From Manis javanica (taxonomy: Eukaryota > Chordata > Mammalia > Pholidota > Manidae): a stretch of 64,000 nt of DNA. The DNA lies in the NCBI RefSeq assembly GCF_040802235.1, contig NC_133165.1, positions 15,905,623-15,969,622 on the forward strand. Reading direction: 5' to 3'. Below the pieces are notes generated by a model. It saw only the letters and a list, made by a program, of their open reading frames with translations. It was not told the DNA's origin and searched no databases. Below are positions 42,801 through 57,800 of the stretch, piece after piece; position 1 is the first letter of the stretch; every line of letters begins with the position of its first letter. The position numbers and the translations under genes were made by a program.

Positions 42801-45800
42801 CACCCAATTTCTCATCTTTATATCTTCCTTATCCTACTTCCCCCAGGCTGAAATAACCTTCTTCTTGCCTAGTTAATTTCTACTCATTCTTTAAGATTTA
42901 TGTCAGGTGTCACCTCCTCCAGAGATACCTATTTGACCCTCCTATAAACTGCATTCAGTGATCTGTTTCCATGTTATCTTGATCATAATTGTCACTATCC
43001 CTCCTATTGCTTTCTACTTGGCAGATAACTACATTTACGCATCTCACATACGACTTAAGTTACTTGAGATCAAGGAGCGTGTTGTTTTATTACATAAATT
43101 CTCACTAAATGATTCTTAAATAATTAGCTTTTATGACTGAAAAAATGACCAATGATGAGTTCAGCTTATGCCAAAAATAAGCCTTTTGGCCCAAATGCTC
43201 ACAAAAACAGCACTGACCAGATTTGAGGTTCAATTTCTTTCCCACCCACTTCCTGTTAACTATCAGCTTCATCAAAACCAAACGTATATACAGATGCTAT
43301 CATCTGAAATATTTCTTTATTCATATATTTTGTCTTACTTGACATTAAACTTTCTAATACCCTTACTATACTTTAGGCTAACTTTAATATTGTTTCCAGT
43401 CTAGAATGTATGGCCCATGCTGAGAGACAGAATTTCTTCTGGAAGGCATATAACAGCTCAGCCATTTTTAGTAAAATCTTTACATTATTTTCTTACATTT
43501 TTGAGAGAGCCACTTAGATTGGAGTGAAGCATTTTACAGCTCACTCCTTTCCAGTAAACGTATTTCTTGGGATAAAGGCTTTTCCTATAAAATGAAATGT
43601 TTTCTTTCCAACCTTTTTATAGTGCATTGTTTCTTCCTCAGCTTATTTCAATAAACTTAAATAGTCCTTCATTTTTTTCTTATTTAAGCTTATTCACTGA
43701 CAAATTAATGGTGTCCAAACACCATTAACTAAAAAACTAATACTTCAACTCCTTCCATTATTTTTCTCTTGTCATCTTCATTCTGATATTCTTGACTACT
43801 AATCTTTCAACATTATGATCCCTCTTTTTCACTGTATTTCCACTTTGTCTACTTTGAAACACTAATGTTAACTCAGACACTAAGAATCCTCACTCACATT
43901 ATATGAGGTGGCCTCAGTTTATTTAATAGGTCATTACAGTTAATCTCACAAGGGGAGAAATATTTGCAACAGTTGGCACACTATGGAAAGAGAAATATAA
44001 TATTAAGAAATACACTTTCTAGATTGTCCATCAGAAGAATAATTAGACATAACAATGAAACTCCACTGATATGTTTAATTTTCCCTCTTTTTGGAAATAA
44101 CTGTGTTTATGTAATATCTTTATTTCATCTAATGCAAGTATATTTTTAACTTTGTATTTTTACCTTTCTTGCTGCCCGATTGACAAGCATTTTATGTAGA
44201 GATGTTGTCAAATTTAATTTCTTAAAACAAAGTCCAGAGATTCTTCCAGAGGAAGCCTTAATTTGAAAAAAAAAAATTAAAAGTTTATGGAGTTAAACAT
44301 CAATAAACAGAAGGAATTTACTAAACACTTTGCAAATACTCACTGGCTTTTTCAATGAGTTTCCATTCTGAAAAAAATATAGAAAAACACGTTTAAAAGA
44401 AATATATTACTTCACTTTTAAAAACATTATTTGGATTCATATTACATGCCTCCAATATATTCACATGAAACATGTTTTGTTTGAGTACCAAAAGATACAT
44501 CTCGGTGAGTTCTTGAGCCCCTTCTTACTCTGAGACTGTCTAATGTTGCAGTGTATCTTAGCTATAGATTTATGAAGAAATGACAAAAGGAGGGATTATG
44601 ACCTACCTGATTGATGGAACATTTTTCAATATGAGCAACTATAACTTCCCCAGGAATTCTTACTAAGATGTAGGTAGCCATACTATATAATGCTGCATTG
44701 TTTCCATCAAACGTGATAATGCTCAGTTCTGACAGCATGGAACAGCGACCTAAGGAAAGGGTCAGAAGTGGATTAAGTCTATTTAATTATTTATACGTTT
44801 AGTAATAACTGTTCCTTTAAAAAATCTTTTAAATTTTTGTTATTATGTTAGTCAAGAAGCAACTTTGAAAGTTACATACTGGGAAGAAAAATCATGAATT
44901 GAGCAAAGAAAGTGCAATAATAACTCTGGCTTGATAAGTGACATAATCAGTTCAAAAATACAACAATCTCCCCCAGTTGAAAATTGACTGCCATGCAAAC
45001 ATACAAGGACATTCCCACTCGGGGCAGCAGATGTCAGTGTTCACTTGAACAGGTCTTCCCCGGAAACCACAGTCAGGCATTTCCAAGTCCTTCGGGCAAT
45101 GAAGGGACCAGTTATAGAGTGTCCATTCCATATTCAGGCATATATATTGGCTACAATTATAAACAGGATCAAATTGTTGAGGCTGTGAATAAAAAAAGAA
45201 AATTATTCTGTTTTTTCTGCTCAAGAAATATTTTCAACTGTTTAACTTCTCATTCACATTGTACATTTCCCAAATACTAAGTTTTTGAAAGAGAAACAGT
45301 TAAAATTTCACTATGACTTCTAGTGGATGTATCCTCTCTAAAGTACTTGGTATGGACTTCATTTAAACTTTCCCTTAATATTGATTTGATATCAGAATTG
45401 CCCATATACTCAGACATGTGAGCAAACTGAAGTCTTGTCCCAAATTATCTAGTTTAGTGTTTCACAAGCAGACTTATACAGTGGCAGTCAACCTTTCATA
45501 TAATGTTGTGTAAAGATATGTTGTTCAGCAAAAAAGGTAAACATACAAAGTTAAAAATATACTTACGTTAGATGAATTAAAGAAATTACATAAACCTAAT
45601 CATTTCCAAAAAGAGGGATAATTAAACATGGTGAGGAAAACTCCACAATGGAGTTTCATGGCTACTGTATCACATGTTGGCTTGACTAGTTCAATTACTT
45701 GACTAGCAATTAATAGCTCTGGGGTTCAGTTACTTTTTCCTTTCACTTGCCAATGTATCTTTGTCATCTGGCAGTGGCCAGCATATGGCAACTGCTTGAT

Positions 45801-48800
45801 AAATTATTTTGAATGCCGGACTTAGAGAGAAGCTCACACTAGATGATTTTTTATTTCAGAATTACACTTAAGACTTCATTTGAATTTTATCTGTTTCTCT
45901 TAATGTGACCAGAATCCAGTTAATAAGATATATCTGAATTAGTTAAGAATATACAATTGTTAAAATGTATTGCATATTTATTATAATTTTTTAGCAAAGA
46001 GACTAGAAAGCATAGCAAAAGAAGTTTCATAGCATGTGATTAGTGATACAGACACTTGAACAGATGCTATAATGAAATTACAAATAGATGGATTAGATCA
46101 CCCAGTCATACCTCACATTCCAAGCCTGTTGTGGGTGTTAGCATGTCAAACACAGTGAAGTCTGATGGGGTAATCATTTCTGGACCTGTTAGGAATGAAG
46201 ATGTCCTTCCATTAGTGGAATGGCAGTCATCATATATTCAATACATATGTGGTATAAATTGTGCTAATACACTTTATATAGATTGTTTTATTTGTCCCCA
46301 CAAGAACTTTATGAAGTAGATTATATTCTTATAATTTTACAGATAAGAAAACTAAGGTATAGAGAGGTCAGTTGGTAGGTGTCATAGGCAGAATTTGAGC
46401 TTAGGAATTCTTATTCCAGAGCCCTGGCTTTTAACCACCATGCTACAAACATCTTCACAGTCATGATAGTGTCAACACAATTGTTTGAAAAGGTGAAATA
46501 CCAGTGGTATCACTAATGATTGTTCATGAGCTACAAAGTGTGTTGCATTTTGAAAATAAGCAGTAGGGCTGTCTTATTTCCCTTGGTAAATCTCTATAAT
46601 GTGATCCTTGCGAGCAGAATACATGGAACTATGAACCACAGGGAGAAAAGCCCAGTTGGTGGGTAGGGTGTAGGAGTGTTCCATGGAAAGGGAAGATCTG
46701 ATTGATAAACACATTTGTAAGGCACCTTACAAAGCTTTTTGTCAGTACTACAGTATCTCTAAAGTATTCAAAGTCTAAAGGACTATAGAAGAGCCAAAAC
46801 AAATGGCTGAAATTTTGTCTAGCTCCAACACAGCATCCATCACTGACGCCGTCTAAAAATGGCTGCACAAAATTACTTATTAGTATTAAATATAATACAT
46901 GAAACTAGAAGAAAACAGAGGCAGTACAGACTTTTTTCCTTGATATGTCTCCCCTGGCAAGGGAAAAAAAAGCAAAACCAAGCAAACAGGACCACATCAA
47001 ACTAAAGAGCTCTGCACTGTAAAGGGAGACCTCAACAAAATGAAAAGGCAACAGCATGGGACAGTATGTTGGCAAATGACATATGTGATAAGGGACAAAT
47101 ATCCAAAATATATCAAGAGCTCATAGAACTCAACACCTCCTCAAAAAATAAAGAACAAATAATGCAACTTAAAGATGGGCTGAGGACTTGACATTTTCCA
47201 AAGACATACAGATGGCCAACAGACAAATAAAAAGATGCATAAAAAACATCATTCATCACCAGGGAAATGCAAATCACCACAATGAGATATCATCTCACAC
47301 TAGTAAGAGTGACTACTATTAACAAGATGAGGAATAACAAATATTGGTGAAGACATAGAGAAAGGGAAGCCTCCTACACTGCTGGTGGGACTGTAAATTG
47401 GTGCAGCCACTATGGAAGGCAGTGTGGAGGTTTCTCAAAAAACTAAAAATAGAAACACCATACCACCCAGCAACTCCATTTCTGGGAATTCACCCAAAGT
47501 AAACAAAATCACTAATTCTGAAAGATACATGCTCTCCTACATTCTTCACTGCAATATTTAACAATAGCTAAAACATGGGAGCAACCTAAATGTCCATCAA
47601 CAGGTAAGTGGGCAAAAAAGATGTGGTACATACATACAGTGGAATATTGCTCAGCCATAAAAAGAATGAAATCTTGGCATTTGCAACAACATGGATGGAC
47701 CTAGAGGTTAGCATGCAAAGTGAAATAAGTCAGACTGTGAAATGCCATGAGATTTCATTTATATGTGTAATATAAAAAATAAAACAAATAAACTAACAAA
47801 CAAAGCAAATATAGATTTACAGACAGACTCAGAGAACAGGCTGGTGGTTGCCATAGGGGAGGGGGGTGGGTAGATGGGTGAAATATGGGAAGTGGGAAGA
47901 AATTAGTGAGAACGGTTGCTATCTTGATCTGGGTGAAGGTTATATAAGTGAATACACAAGGCAGAATTCATGAAGCCATGTCCTAATATTTATGCATCTT
48001 ATTATATGTACCTTAATATCTTTTTAAATTGTGAAAAAATTCTGATAACTTGAGAGGAAAATAAGTTTTTTAGATGTTTATACTAGTTTCCTATTGCTGC
48101 TGTAACCAATTACTACAAATTTCGTGGCTTTAAACATCACCAATTTATTATCCTGTGGTCCTGGAGGCCCGCAGTCCTAACAGAGATATCTGTAGGGCTG
48201 CATTCTTTCTGGGGTCTAGGTGGGTATCTGTTTCCCTTTCCAACACTATGGATTGCCTGAGCACTTTGGGTAACAGGCCCTTCCTCCATCTTCAAACTCA
48301 CAGTGTAATATCTTCAATCTCTCTTCCTCCCCCTGTTTCTCACTCTCTGTTTATCTCTCCCCTCACCAGGTCCCTTCTCTGACTCTGGGCTTCCTGCCTC
48401 TCTCTTCTTCCAAGGACCCATGTGATTACACTGGGCCCACATGGATAATCCAGAATAATTTCCCCATCTCAGGATTCTTAATCACATCTGCAGATCCCTT
48501 TAGCATGTAAGGTGCCATATTCATAAATTCCAGGGATTGAGACATGAACATCTCCAGGGACCATTTTTCAGTCTCCTACCACGACATCAAGGAAAACTTT
48601 CACTTTGTCAGTTAAATAAATTCTATACATAAACTTCACTTCGTATTTATTTTATAGTTGCTAATTTACAGAATAAAGTAGAACAAAACACCCATTCCTT
48701 GTCCTTTGTGTAATGATGATATATTAGATGTTGCATCTTCTAGAGAATGTGGTAATATTACAGATTTAAGTATTTCATTCCTATTGTCATAAACTTTTGA

Positions 48801-51800
48801 AGAATGGAATAAGAAACAAAGCTTTAGCCCATAACAAACACAGAGCCCTTGTAAATGGAAAAATTCTAATGACTAGGGAATGGAGTGGTCTCAGGAATGA
48901 AAGAGTCGATTGTTTTCTAAAATCACCAAAATGTTATAAGCATTGTCTGGCTGCAGAATTGTAATAGTCAAGTAGTCATGATAACTACAGTTTTGTATAA
49001 GTTTTAAAATTGGAAAATGTGAGTCTTACAAATTTGTTTTTATTTTTCAATATTGTTTTGGCCATTTCAGGGTTATTACATTTCCATATGAATTTAGGGT
49101 GAGTTAGTCAATTTGTACAAAATAACTGGATTTTTCTAAAGATTGCATTAAATTTGTATACCAAATTTAGTAGTAGTGCCATCTTAGCAATATTAATTCT
49201 TCAACCCAAGAACAGAGGATGTTTTTACATTTATTGTGATCTTCTAAATTCTTTGAATAATATTTTGTAGTTTTCATTGTACATCTTATACTTTAACTAA
49301 ATGTACTATATTTTATTTTTTGTTGATGCTGCTCTAAATGGAATTGCTTTCTTCATTTCACTTTTAGACTATTCATTGCCAACATATAGAAACACAATTG
49401 ATTTTTGTCTATTGATCTTGTTTTCTACAATTTTGTTGATTTTTTATTATTTGATCATGTATTAGTACTAATAGGTCTTAGTGTATTCCTTTGAATAATC
49501 TATATACAAGATCATGCCATATAGAAATAGAAATACCCTGACTTTCAGGGTAATTGTCTTACCTCTGAGGGTTATGGAGTGTAAGTCATATCCCCTACAT
49601 ATAGACAGTGGTGGTTTAACTTTAGATGTATATGCTATATGTTGAATATTGATTTGGGGGATATTAGAGAATTCAAAGTAGAGAGCATACTTACTAGAAT
49701 TAACAGTTTATATCCTGAATACTGGGAAGTTTAACCTTATTCATAGACTTAATCCTTCCAAAGATTAAATGATGTAAGCAAATTACTTCCAGGCCCTCCC
49801 AAAATATGTTTTTACGATATTAGATTCACTGATGCTTAAAATTCTGCAACAGGAAAGCATGTCCTCATCTTAACAAGGGTAATGAGAACCTCTCTCTCTA
49901 TAAGCATTCTTACAAGGATTTAAGGTGTGGAAAGTGCTTAGTCCACTACCTGGAATATAAAAGGTATTCAATAAATGGTAGTCAATGAGAACAGTGATAA
50001 TAGTGATGGTTTTACTGATGCTGTTATTTTGAGTATGTCACAGGACTTCTTTAAATTTTTAATGATTTTCTACAGCCTTCAGAAAAAAAGAAATCCAACT
50101 TCTTGCCATGGACACTTTGTGATCTGGCTTCCATCCTATCTCTTGGTGTAATTCACCTTACACTCTATGCTCAAGATACATTGCCTGAACAAAAGAGCCT
50201 CAGTAAACTCAGAAGGATTGAAATTGTACCAACCAGCTTCTCAGACCATGAAGGTATGAAACCAGAAATAAATTATGCAAAGAAAACAAAAAAGACCACA
50301 AACATATGGAGGTTTAACAACATTCTCCTAAATCAATGGATCAATGACCAAATTAAAACAGAGATCAAGCAATATATGGAGACAAATGAAAACAACACCT
50401 CAACATCTCAAATTCTGTGGGACACAGTGACAGCAGTTCTAAGAGGAAAGTACATAGCAATACAGGCCTATCTCAAGAAAGAAGAACAATCCCAAATGAA
50501 CAGTCTAAATTCACATTAATGAAACTAGAAAAAGAGGAACAAATGAGGACCAAAGTCAGTAGAAGGAGGGACATAATAAAGATTAGAGCAGAGAAGAAAA
50601 AAATTAAATTGAGAAGAATAAAACAATAGAAAATATTAATGATACCAAGAGCGACTTCTTGGAGAAAATAAACAGAATAGATAAGCCCCTACCCAGATTT
50701 ATCAAGAATAAAAGAGAGTCTATACACATAAACAGAATCATACATGAGAAAGGAAAAATCACTACAGACACCACAGAAACACAAAGAATTATTAGAGAAT
50801 ACTATGAGAAATTACATGCTAACAAATTGGATAACCTAGAAGAACTGGACAACTTTCAAATAAAATAAAGCCTTCCAAAACTGACTCAGATAGAAACAAA
50901 AAATCTGAGCAGACCAATTACCAGCAACAAAATTGAATTGGTAATCAAAAACTACTGAGGAATAAAATTGCCAGACCAGATGTCTACACAGCTGAATTTT
51001 ATCAGACATTTAGGGATGACCTAATACTTATCCTCCTTAAAGTTTTCCAAAAAGTAGAAGAGGAAATACTTCCAAACTCATTCTATAAAGCCAGCATCAC
51101 TCTAATACCACAGCCAGGCACACCACACAAAAAGAAAATTACAGACCAATATCCCTGATGAACATAGATGCAAAAGTACTCAAGAAAATATTAGCAAACA
51201 GAATTAAAAAATACATCAAAAAGATCATACAGCATGATGAAGTGGAATTTATTCCAGGGATGCAAGGATGGTTCAATACTTGTAAATCCATCATCATCAT
51301 CCACCACATCAACAAAAAGAAGTACGAAAACCACATGATCATCTCCATAGATGCTGAAAAAGCATTTGACAAAATGCAACATCCATTCGTGATAAAAACT
51401 CTCGACGAAATAGGTATAGAGGCCAAATAGCTCAACATAATAAAGGCCATATATGACAAACCTACAGCCAACATCATACTTAATAGCAAGAAGCTGAAAG
51501 CTTTTCCTTTAAGATCAGGAAGAAGACAAGGATGCCTACTCTCCCCACTTTTATTCAACATAGTACTGGAGGTCCTAGCCATGGCAATCAGACAACACAA
51601 AGAAATCAAAGGCATCCAGATTGGTAAGGAAGAAGTTAAACTGTCACTGTTTGCAGATGACATTATATTGTACATAAAATAAGTAAAGAATCCACTCCAA
51701 AACACTAGAACTACTAACTGAATTCAGCAAAGTTGCAGGATACAAAATTAATACAAAGAAATCCATGGCATTACTATACACTAACGATGAACTAGCACAA

Positions 51801-54800
51801 AGAGAAATCAGGAAAACAATTGAATTCACAGTTGCATTTAAAATAATAAAATACCTAATAATAAACCTAACCAAAGAAGTAGAAGACCTATACCCTGAGA
51901 ACTACAAGATATTCATGAGAGAAATTAAGGAAGACACCAATAAATGGGAATACATTCCATGAGCATGGATAGGAAGAATTAATATTGTCAAAATGGCCAT
52001 CCTGCCCAAAGCAATCTACAGATTTGATGCAATCCCTATCAAAATAACAACAGCATTCTCCAATGAACTAGAACAAACACTGCTAAAATTCATATGGAAC
52101 CACAAAAGACCCTGACTAGCCAAAGAGATCTGAGAAGGAATAAATCTTGGAGGATTACACTCCCCAACTTCAAGCTCTATTACAAAGCCACAGTAATCAA
52201 GACAATTTGGTACTGGCACAAGAATGGACCCATAGATCAATGAAATAGAATAGAGAGTCCAGATATAAACCCACACATATATGGCCAATTAGTATATGAT
52301 AAAGGAGCCATGGATACACAATGCAGAAATGACAACCTCTTCAACAACTGGTGTTAGCAAAACTAGACAGCTGCATGTAAGAGAATGAAACTGGGTTACT
52401 GTCTAACTCCATACACAAAAGTAAACTTGAAATGGATCAAAGACCTGAATGTAAGTCATGACACCATAAAATTCTTAGAAAAAAACATAGGCAAAAATAT
52501 CATCAATATAAACATGAGCAACTTTTTTCTGAACACATTTCCTTGGGCAAGGGAAACAAAAGCAAAAATGAACAAATGGGACAACATCAAACTAAAAGGC
52601 TTCTGTATAGCAAAGGACACCATCAGCAGAACACAAAGGCATCCTACAGTATGGGATAATATATTCATAAATGACATATCCAATAAGGGGTTAACATCCA
52701 AAATACATAAAAGACTCACATGCCTCAACATTCAAAAATCAAATAACCCAATTAAAAAATGTGTGAAAGATCTGAACAGACAATTTTACAAAGAAGTAAT
52801 TCAGGTGGCCAACAGGCACATGCAGGTGCTCCACATTGCTAATCATCAGGGAAATGCAAATTAAAACCACAATGAGATGTCAGGGCACACCAGTTAGGAT
52901 GGCCAACCTCTAAAAGACAAGGATGTGGAGAAAGGCGTACATTCCTGCAGTGTTGGTGGGAATGTAAATTAGTTCAACCATTGTGGAAAGCAATATGGAG
53001 GTTCCTCAAAAAACTTAAAATAGAAATACCATTTGACTCAGGAATTCCACTCCTAGGAGTTTACCCTAAGAAAATAAAAATCACAGATTCAAGAAAACAT
53101 ATTCACCCTTATGTTTATTGTGGCACTATTTACAATAGCCAGTTCATGGAAGCAACCTAAGTGTCCATCAATAGATGAATGAATAAAGAAGATGTGGTAC
53201 ATGTACACAGTGGAATTCTATTTAGCCGTAAGAAGAAAACAGATCCTACGATTTGCAGCAACATGGATGCAGCTAGAGGGTATTATGGTTAGTGACATAA
53301 GCCAGGCAGAGAAAGACAAGTACCAAGTGATTTCACTCATTTATGGAATATAACCACAAAGCAAAAACTGAAGGAACAAAACAGTAGCAGACTCACAGAC
53401 TCCAAGAAGGGACTAACAGTTACCAAAGGGAAAGGGTTTGGGGATGGTGGGAGGGAAGGGAGGGAAAAGGGGATTAAGGAGTATTATAATTACATACATA
53501 ATTAGGGGGGCACAGGGAAGGCAGTATAGCACAGAGAAGACAAGCAGTGACTGTGGCATCTTACTACATTGATGGACAGTGACTGCAATGGGGTGTGGGT
53601 TGGACTTAATAATATGGGTGAATGTAGTAACCACAATGTTGCTCATGTGAAATCTTCATAAGGTTGTTCATCAATGATACCTTAGTAATAATAATAATAA
53701 AAGATACACTGCCTGCTTCAAGTCCCTCCCTGTGACATGGTCTCTCTCAATTCCTAGACTTTGCATATGCTTCTCCTTCCAGCCAGAACACACTTACTCC
53801 TTGCAGCCTATCCAACTCCTAGCTCCTGTTACCCTCCTGACCACACCCCCAAGTAAGTATGACACCTCTTCTGATTGCTGCTTGTACTTACCCCTCTTGA
53901 AATATCACAATAGCTTACAGGCTATAGGCAGCTTCAGGGTGGAGACTTGTCCACCGTTTCCCCTTTCACCCACCAGTGCCAAGACAGTGTCTGGCAGAGA
54001 TGACAAAGATTGTCAAATAAATTAAAACTTTTCTACATTATAATTTCAGGAGAAATGATACATTAAGTTTGTCAAGCCTCACTGTGAATGGATTTATTAA
54101 ATCCTTTCCTGAGGGATTTCATAGTGAGCGGGAGAAGAGAGGGTAGGAAGCCCCAGAATGCCTACTCCAGAGGATAGGACACAACGCTGGGATGACAGTG
54201 GAGGCGTGGAAGGATGATGTCATTTGCCTTAGTATCTCTTTAGAATCAGCCTATCACTGTGAAAATTTAAGCAGGATTTAGTGAAACCTAAATTCTAGGC
54301 AAAAGTGTGACGGAAGTCCTTGTACATATACCAATTAAAATGGAGGAAGAGGTGGACCTAATGCAGAAGCCATTCAGAAATGTGGCACTCTGAGTTCCTG
54401 AACAACTACTTAATGAAACGGACGTGGCTGCTGGGTTTTCCAGTCAGTGGGATAGTACTAATACCAGAAACTACGGAGTGTGCCCAGACTTAAATCATGA
54501 AATGCTAATATTAGTGCCTAAAATTGTAACACTACCTATAAACATGAGTAGAGATGGCTTACCTGGTGTCATTAATTCTGGTTCTGTGGGAATCAGAGGT
54601 ATGCCTACAGAGAAAGAAAGAAAGATACCCTTTCTTAATCGGTTCTTCTAAGTGAGGCCCACAGAGCCCATATAGTAATCTTTAGCTTCAAGGAAAACGT
54701 TTTGGGAGAGAGATCACAGGAAGCATGTTAGAGGGAAGATTTACATAATTTAGAAAGTAATTAGAAACAAAACCTATGGGAGGGATATTGAAGAAGGCTC

Positions 54801-57800
54801 TTCAGAAAGTTTACTTTCTGTCTAAAACTTCTGTTTTCAACCACTTGCCATTATAGAGAAAAAATATTCAAGTGCTTCATTTTTAGAATAAATTAAGCAA
54901 AGTTCACACTTACAGTCTCCTGGATAAACACATTTGAGGGTGACCTCATCAAGAATCATATTTTTAGGACAGTAGGGCAAGCATCCTTCAACCCTTTACA
55001 TAAAAAAAAAATCAGAGTGAAATTTAAAATATAAAACAATACTGCACTTAATATATGCACCTAAGATGTATTTTGCTTAAAATCCTTCTACTCTCCTTGT
55101 CAAGAACTGAGACGTCTTCTATTTGCTGCCATCCCACCAAATCTCATTTGATGAAATCACAAACTAGTGGGTAATATAGGGATGTAATTCATGATTAAGG
55201 CAGCATTTGAACACAGAACATTCCAAGCATGCATTTATGCTTGGGACACACAAAAGCCATGATCTATAAAACAGTGAATATGGAAGATAATTTAATATGA
55301 TTTTAATCTATATTCGTTGTACTACTTTCCACTTCTATTCTCTCTCATATTCAAGCAGATAGGCACGCTCTTTCAGCATCCTTGCTTTAAGGAGATTGGC
55401 AGAACAAAACAGAATCTTCAGTGCCTCTCCCACCTATTATGAAGCTCAAAACTCTAAACTCATATCAGATACTCAAATTTCTCAGATATTAGGAGTCTCT
55501 GAGCAGAAGGGATGGGGGTGGGACAGGACTGCCATTCTCTGACAACAGGCTGCCTCTCAGAGCATCTCTGGCCCATGCCCAGATTTGGGGTGCTGCCCTG
55601 GGCGGAACAGTTGCATATGAGCCTAAAGAGGATGAATTTCAAGCTCCAGGACATCTGGTCCTTGTAAGGATCCCAAGCTCTTATGCATGTGGCACAGAAG
55701 CCAGGAAAAGTCCCACATTTAAAGAAACGATGGCTTGACATCACGAGCCAGAGACAGGAAGGACCATCTGGAATGTTTTCATGTAAGGGAATGAAGCTGA
55801 GATAATGAGTGAGATTAAATTTCCCTTCTTGCCCATCTGAGCTCAGAGTCCCATTTATTCTGATTCAAAGGAAATAAATGTAACCCTTCATGTAACAACT
55901 GATTGTAAGATCCATACATACTAGAGAGAATTGATGCAAATATTCTTTTTTAAAAAGTCTTGTTTACCTGTCTTGTAAGCACACTAGCAGGTTGCAATAA
56001 TATTTTTAATATTTTAAATAATTCCCAGTTGCCTCATTGGTAAAGTAAATAATTTGAGCCAAAATTACTCAAGGCTTCTTTTTAACTCAGGATGAAAACT
56101 GATTTGACACCAGTAGTTAGCGTGGCCACCAGAGGGCACTTGTTCGTGGGAGGAGGTGGAGGCGACACATTTTAAAAACCAAGAATTTCTTTTAACTTAA
56201 GGTACATTTAACCATCCTTTGAATACCTCCCTCACAAATGATTTCTTTTTTACATAAACAGTTTAGCTTATACGACTGATTATATATTTCATAAAATGAA
56301 CTGGAATAACAAACTTAAACCAGTATATAATATTTCTATTCTACTCTAAATTGTGTCATGCAAAAAAGAAAAATTAAAGTTATAGATAGTTGAAGAGTCT
56401 AGGGCCTGCTGGTTATTGTTAAATTAAATAAACATCACTTCTGTACACAACTCAATTATTTTGCATTCTTTAATGCAAATCAGAACCACAGTCATGCTCT
56501 TAAAATATTTTCTGAACATCAGTAATTTATTCCTTTAAAATATCTTCATGGTTACACACTGCAGGTTCCTCTTTATTATGTCGGCCAATTGACAGTCTAC
56601 TCAACTTCTGACTGATAAATATAATTTCTCAGGTGTAGAACAGTTCTTGTAAGAGATATATTACATAACAGGAATACCAAAATAGGCATACAGGCTTTAT
56701 GTATGCAGGTTGCTATCTTTTCTTGTAAAAGTTCCCCTTTCTGACTAGATATTTCTATTTTAAAAACTGCTGTATTCCAGAAACTGCAGTTATTTAGAAC
56801 AAGGGTGGTGGTTGTGTTGGGGACTTGGAGGAGGTGTGCAGGGCTATGTCCATGCTTAGTACATGAGTCTCCCCTCCAGGCTGCACATACAAGGAGGAGC
56901 AGGAATTAGGGGCCTCAGTGAAGGGCAGGGGAGGAGCAGAAAGGAGATAAGAGGTGACGATGGAGGTGAGAAACAGCGTGGCAGGGAGAAGTTTCACCCT
57001 GAATCACCCTGTCCAAACCGTTCCAAACACGAAACTTCAGAATAGCTACAGACCAAACAATAGAAGCATTGTGGATCTGGGTTCAACCACACAGGAGACT
57101 GGCTATGTCACAAGAAGTAATAAAACAACTAAATCTAGCTCCATTTCCTCCCAGGGCCAGGACCAGGGCCAGCCCAGCCCTCTGTGCTCTCCGTTCCTTC
57201 CTCACGCTGGGACCCCGCCTGCTTCCCTTCCCCTTGACAGCTTCCTGCCCAGGAGAGGCAGGGACAGAGGTCTGTGAACATGAGGAGGCCAAGTGTGCTG
57301 AAGGTATCTCCTTCTCAGGAGCATTGGTTGTTTTCATTTTTTTTAATCAAATTTATCATCTTTCAATAAGTGAGTATAATGGTTTTGACAAACATTATTT
57401 AGGTTGTTTTTATTTTTAAGAAAATAAATAGAAATACATCTTCTCTCTGCTCCCATTGTACTTCAGAGTATAGAGGGTCCAACCCTGGCTCTGCAGGCCT
57501 AAAAACTGTGTGACACAGGGCATGTCGCGTAACCTCTTTGCCTCAGCCAGCTCTCTCCCCTGAAAATGGAAATAATGAGATGACCCATTTTACAGCACTC
57601 AGTGTAGTGTGTGTCACGCTGTGAAGATTTAAATGTGCTAGTTGTTGTCGTTATCCCTCCAGCCCTCTGTCCACGGTATTGTCAAGATCTGCTTTTGTTT
57701 CTTTCTCCCTCCTAAAGACTGTGAGCCCCCTGACAGAGGTGCTGTGTGTCATTCACTCATATGTCCAGGACTTTTTGTAGTATCGTGTTTGTCATAGAGG

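Larger units (their letters stand above)
46186..54562 (-). other. OTOGL: 8.4-kb intron between exons w5 and w6
   Basis: Almost wholly filled by MIR, three L1 pieces, an LTR and an L2 split by an L1. The exon phases on either side join directly. 48600-49010 and 49640-49910 show nothing recognised. Confidence 0.7.

Noticed and set aside
51139..51705. 188-codon minus-strand open frame.
   Set aside because: It is the antisense shadow of L1 ORF2 (reverse transcriptase region) in the 50188-53700 element. Its hydrophobic look comes from reading A-rich coding sequence backwards.
57069..57419. 116-codon plus-strand open frame in a GC-richer patch.
   Set aside because: Other frames on both strands are also open here, and no domain is seen. 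This is expected from base composition.
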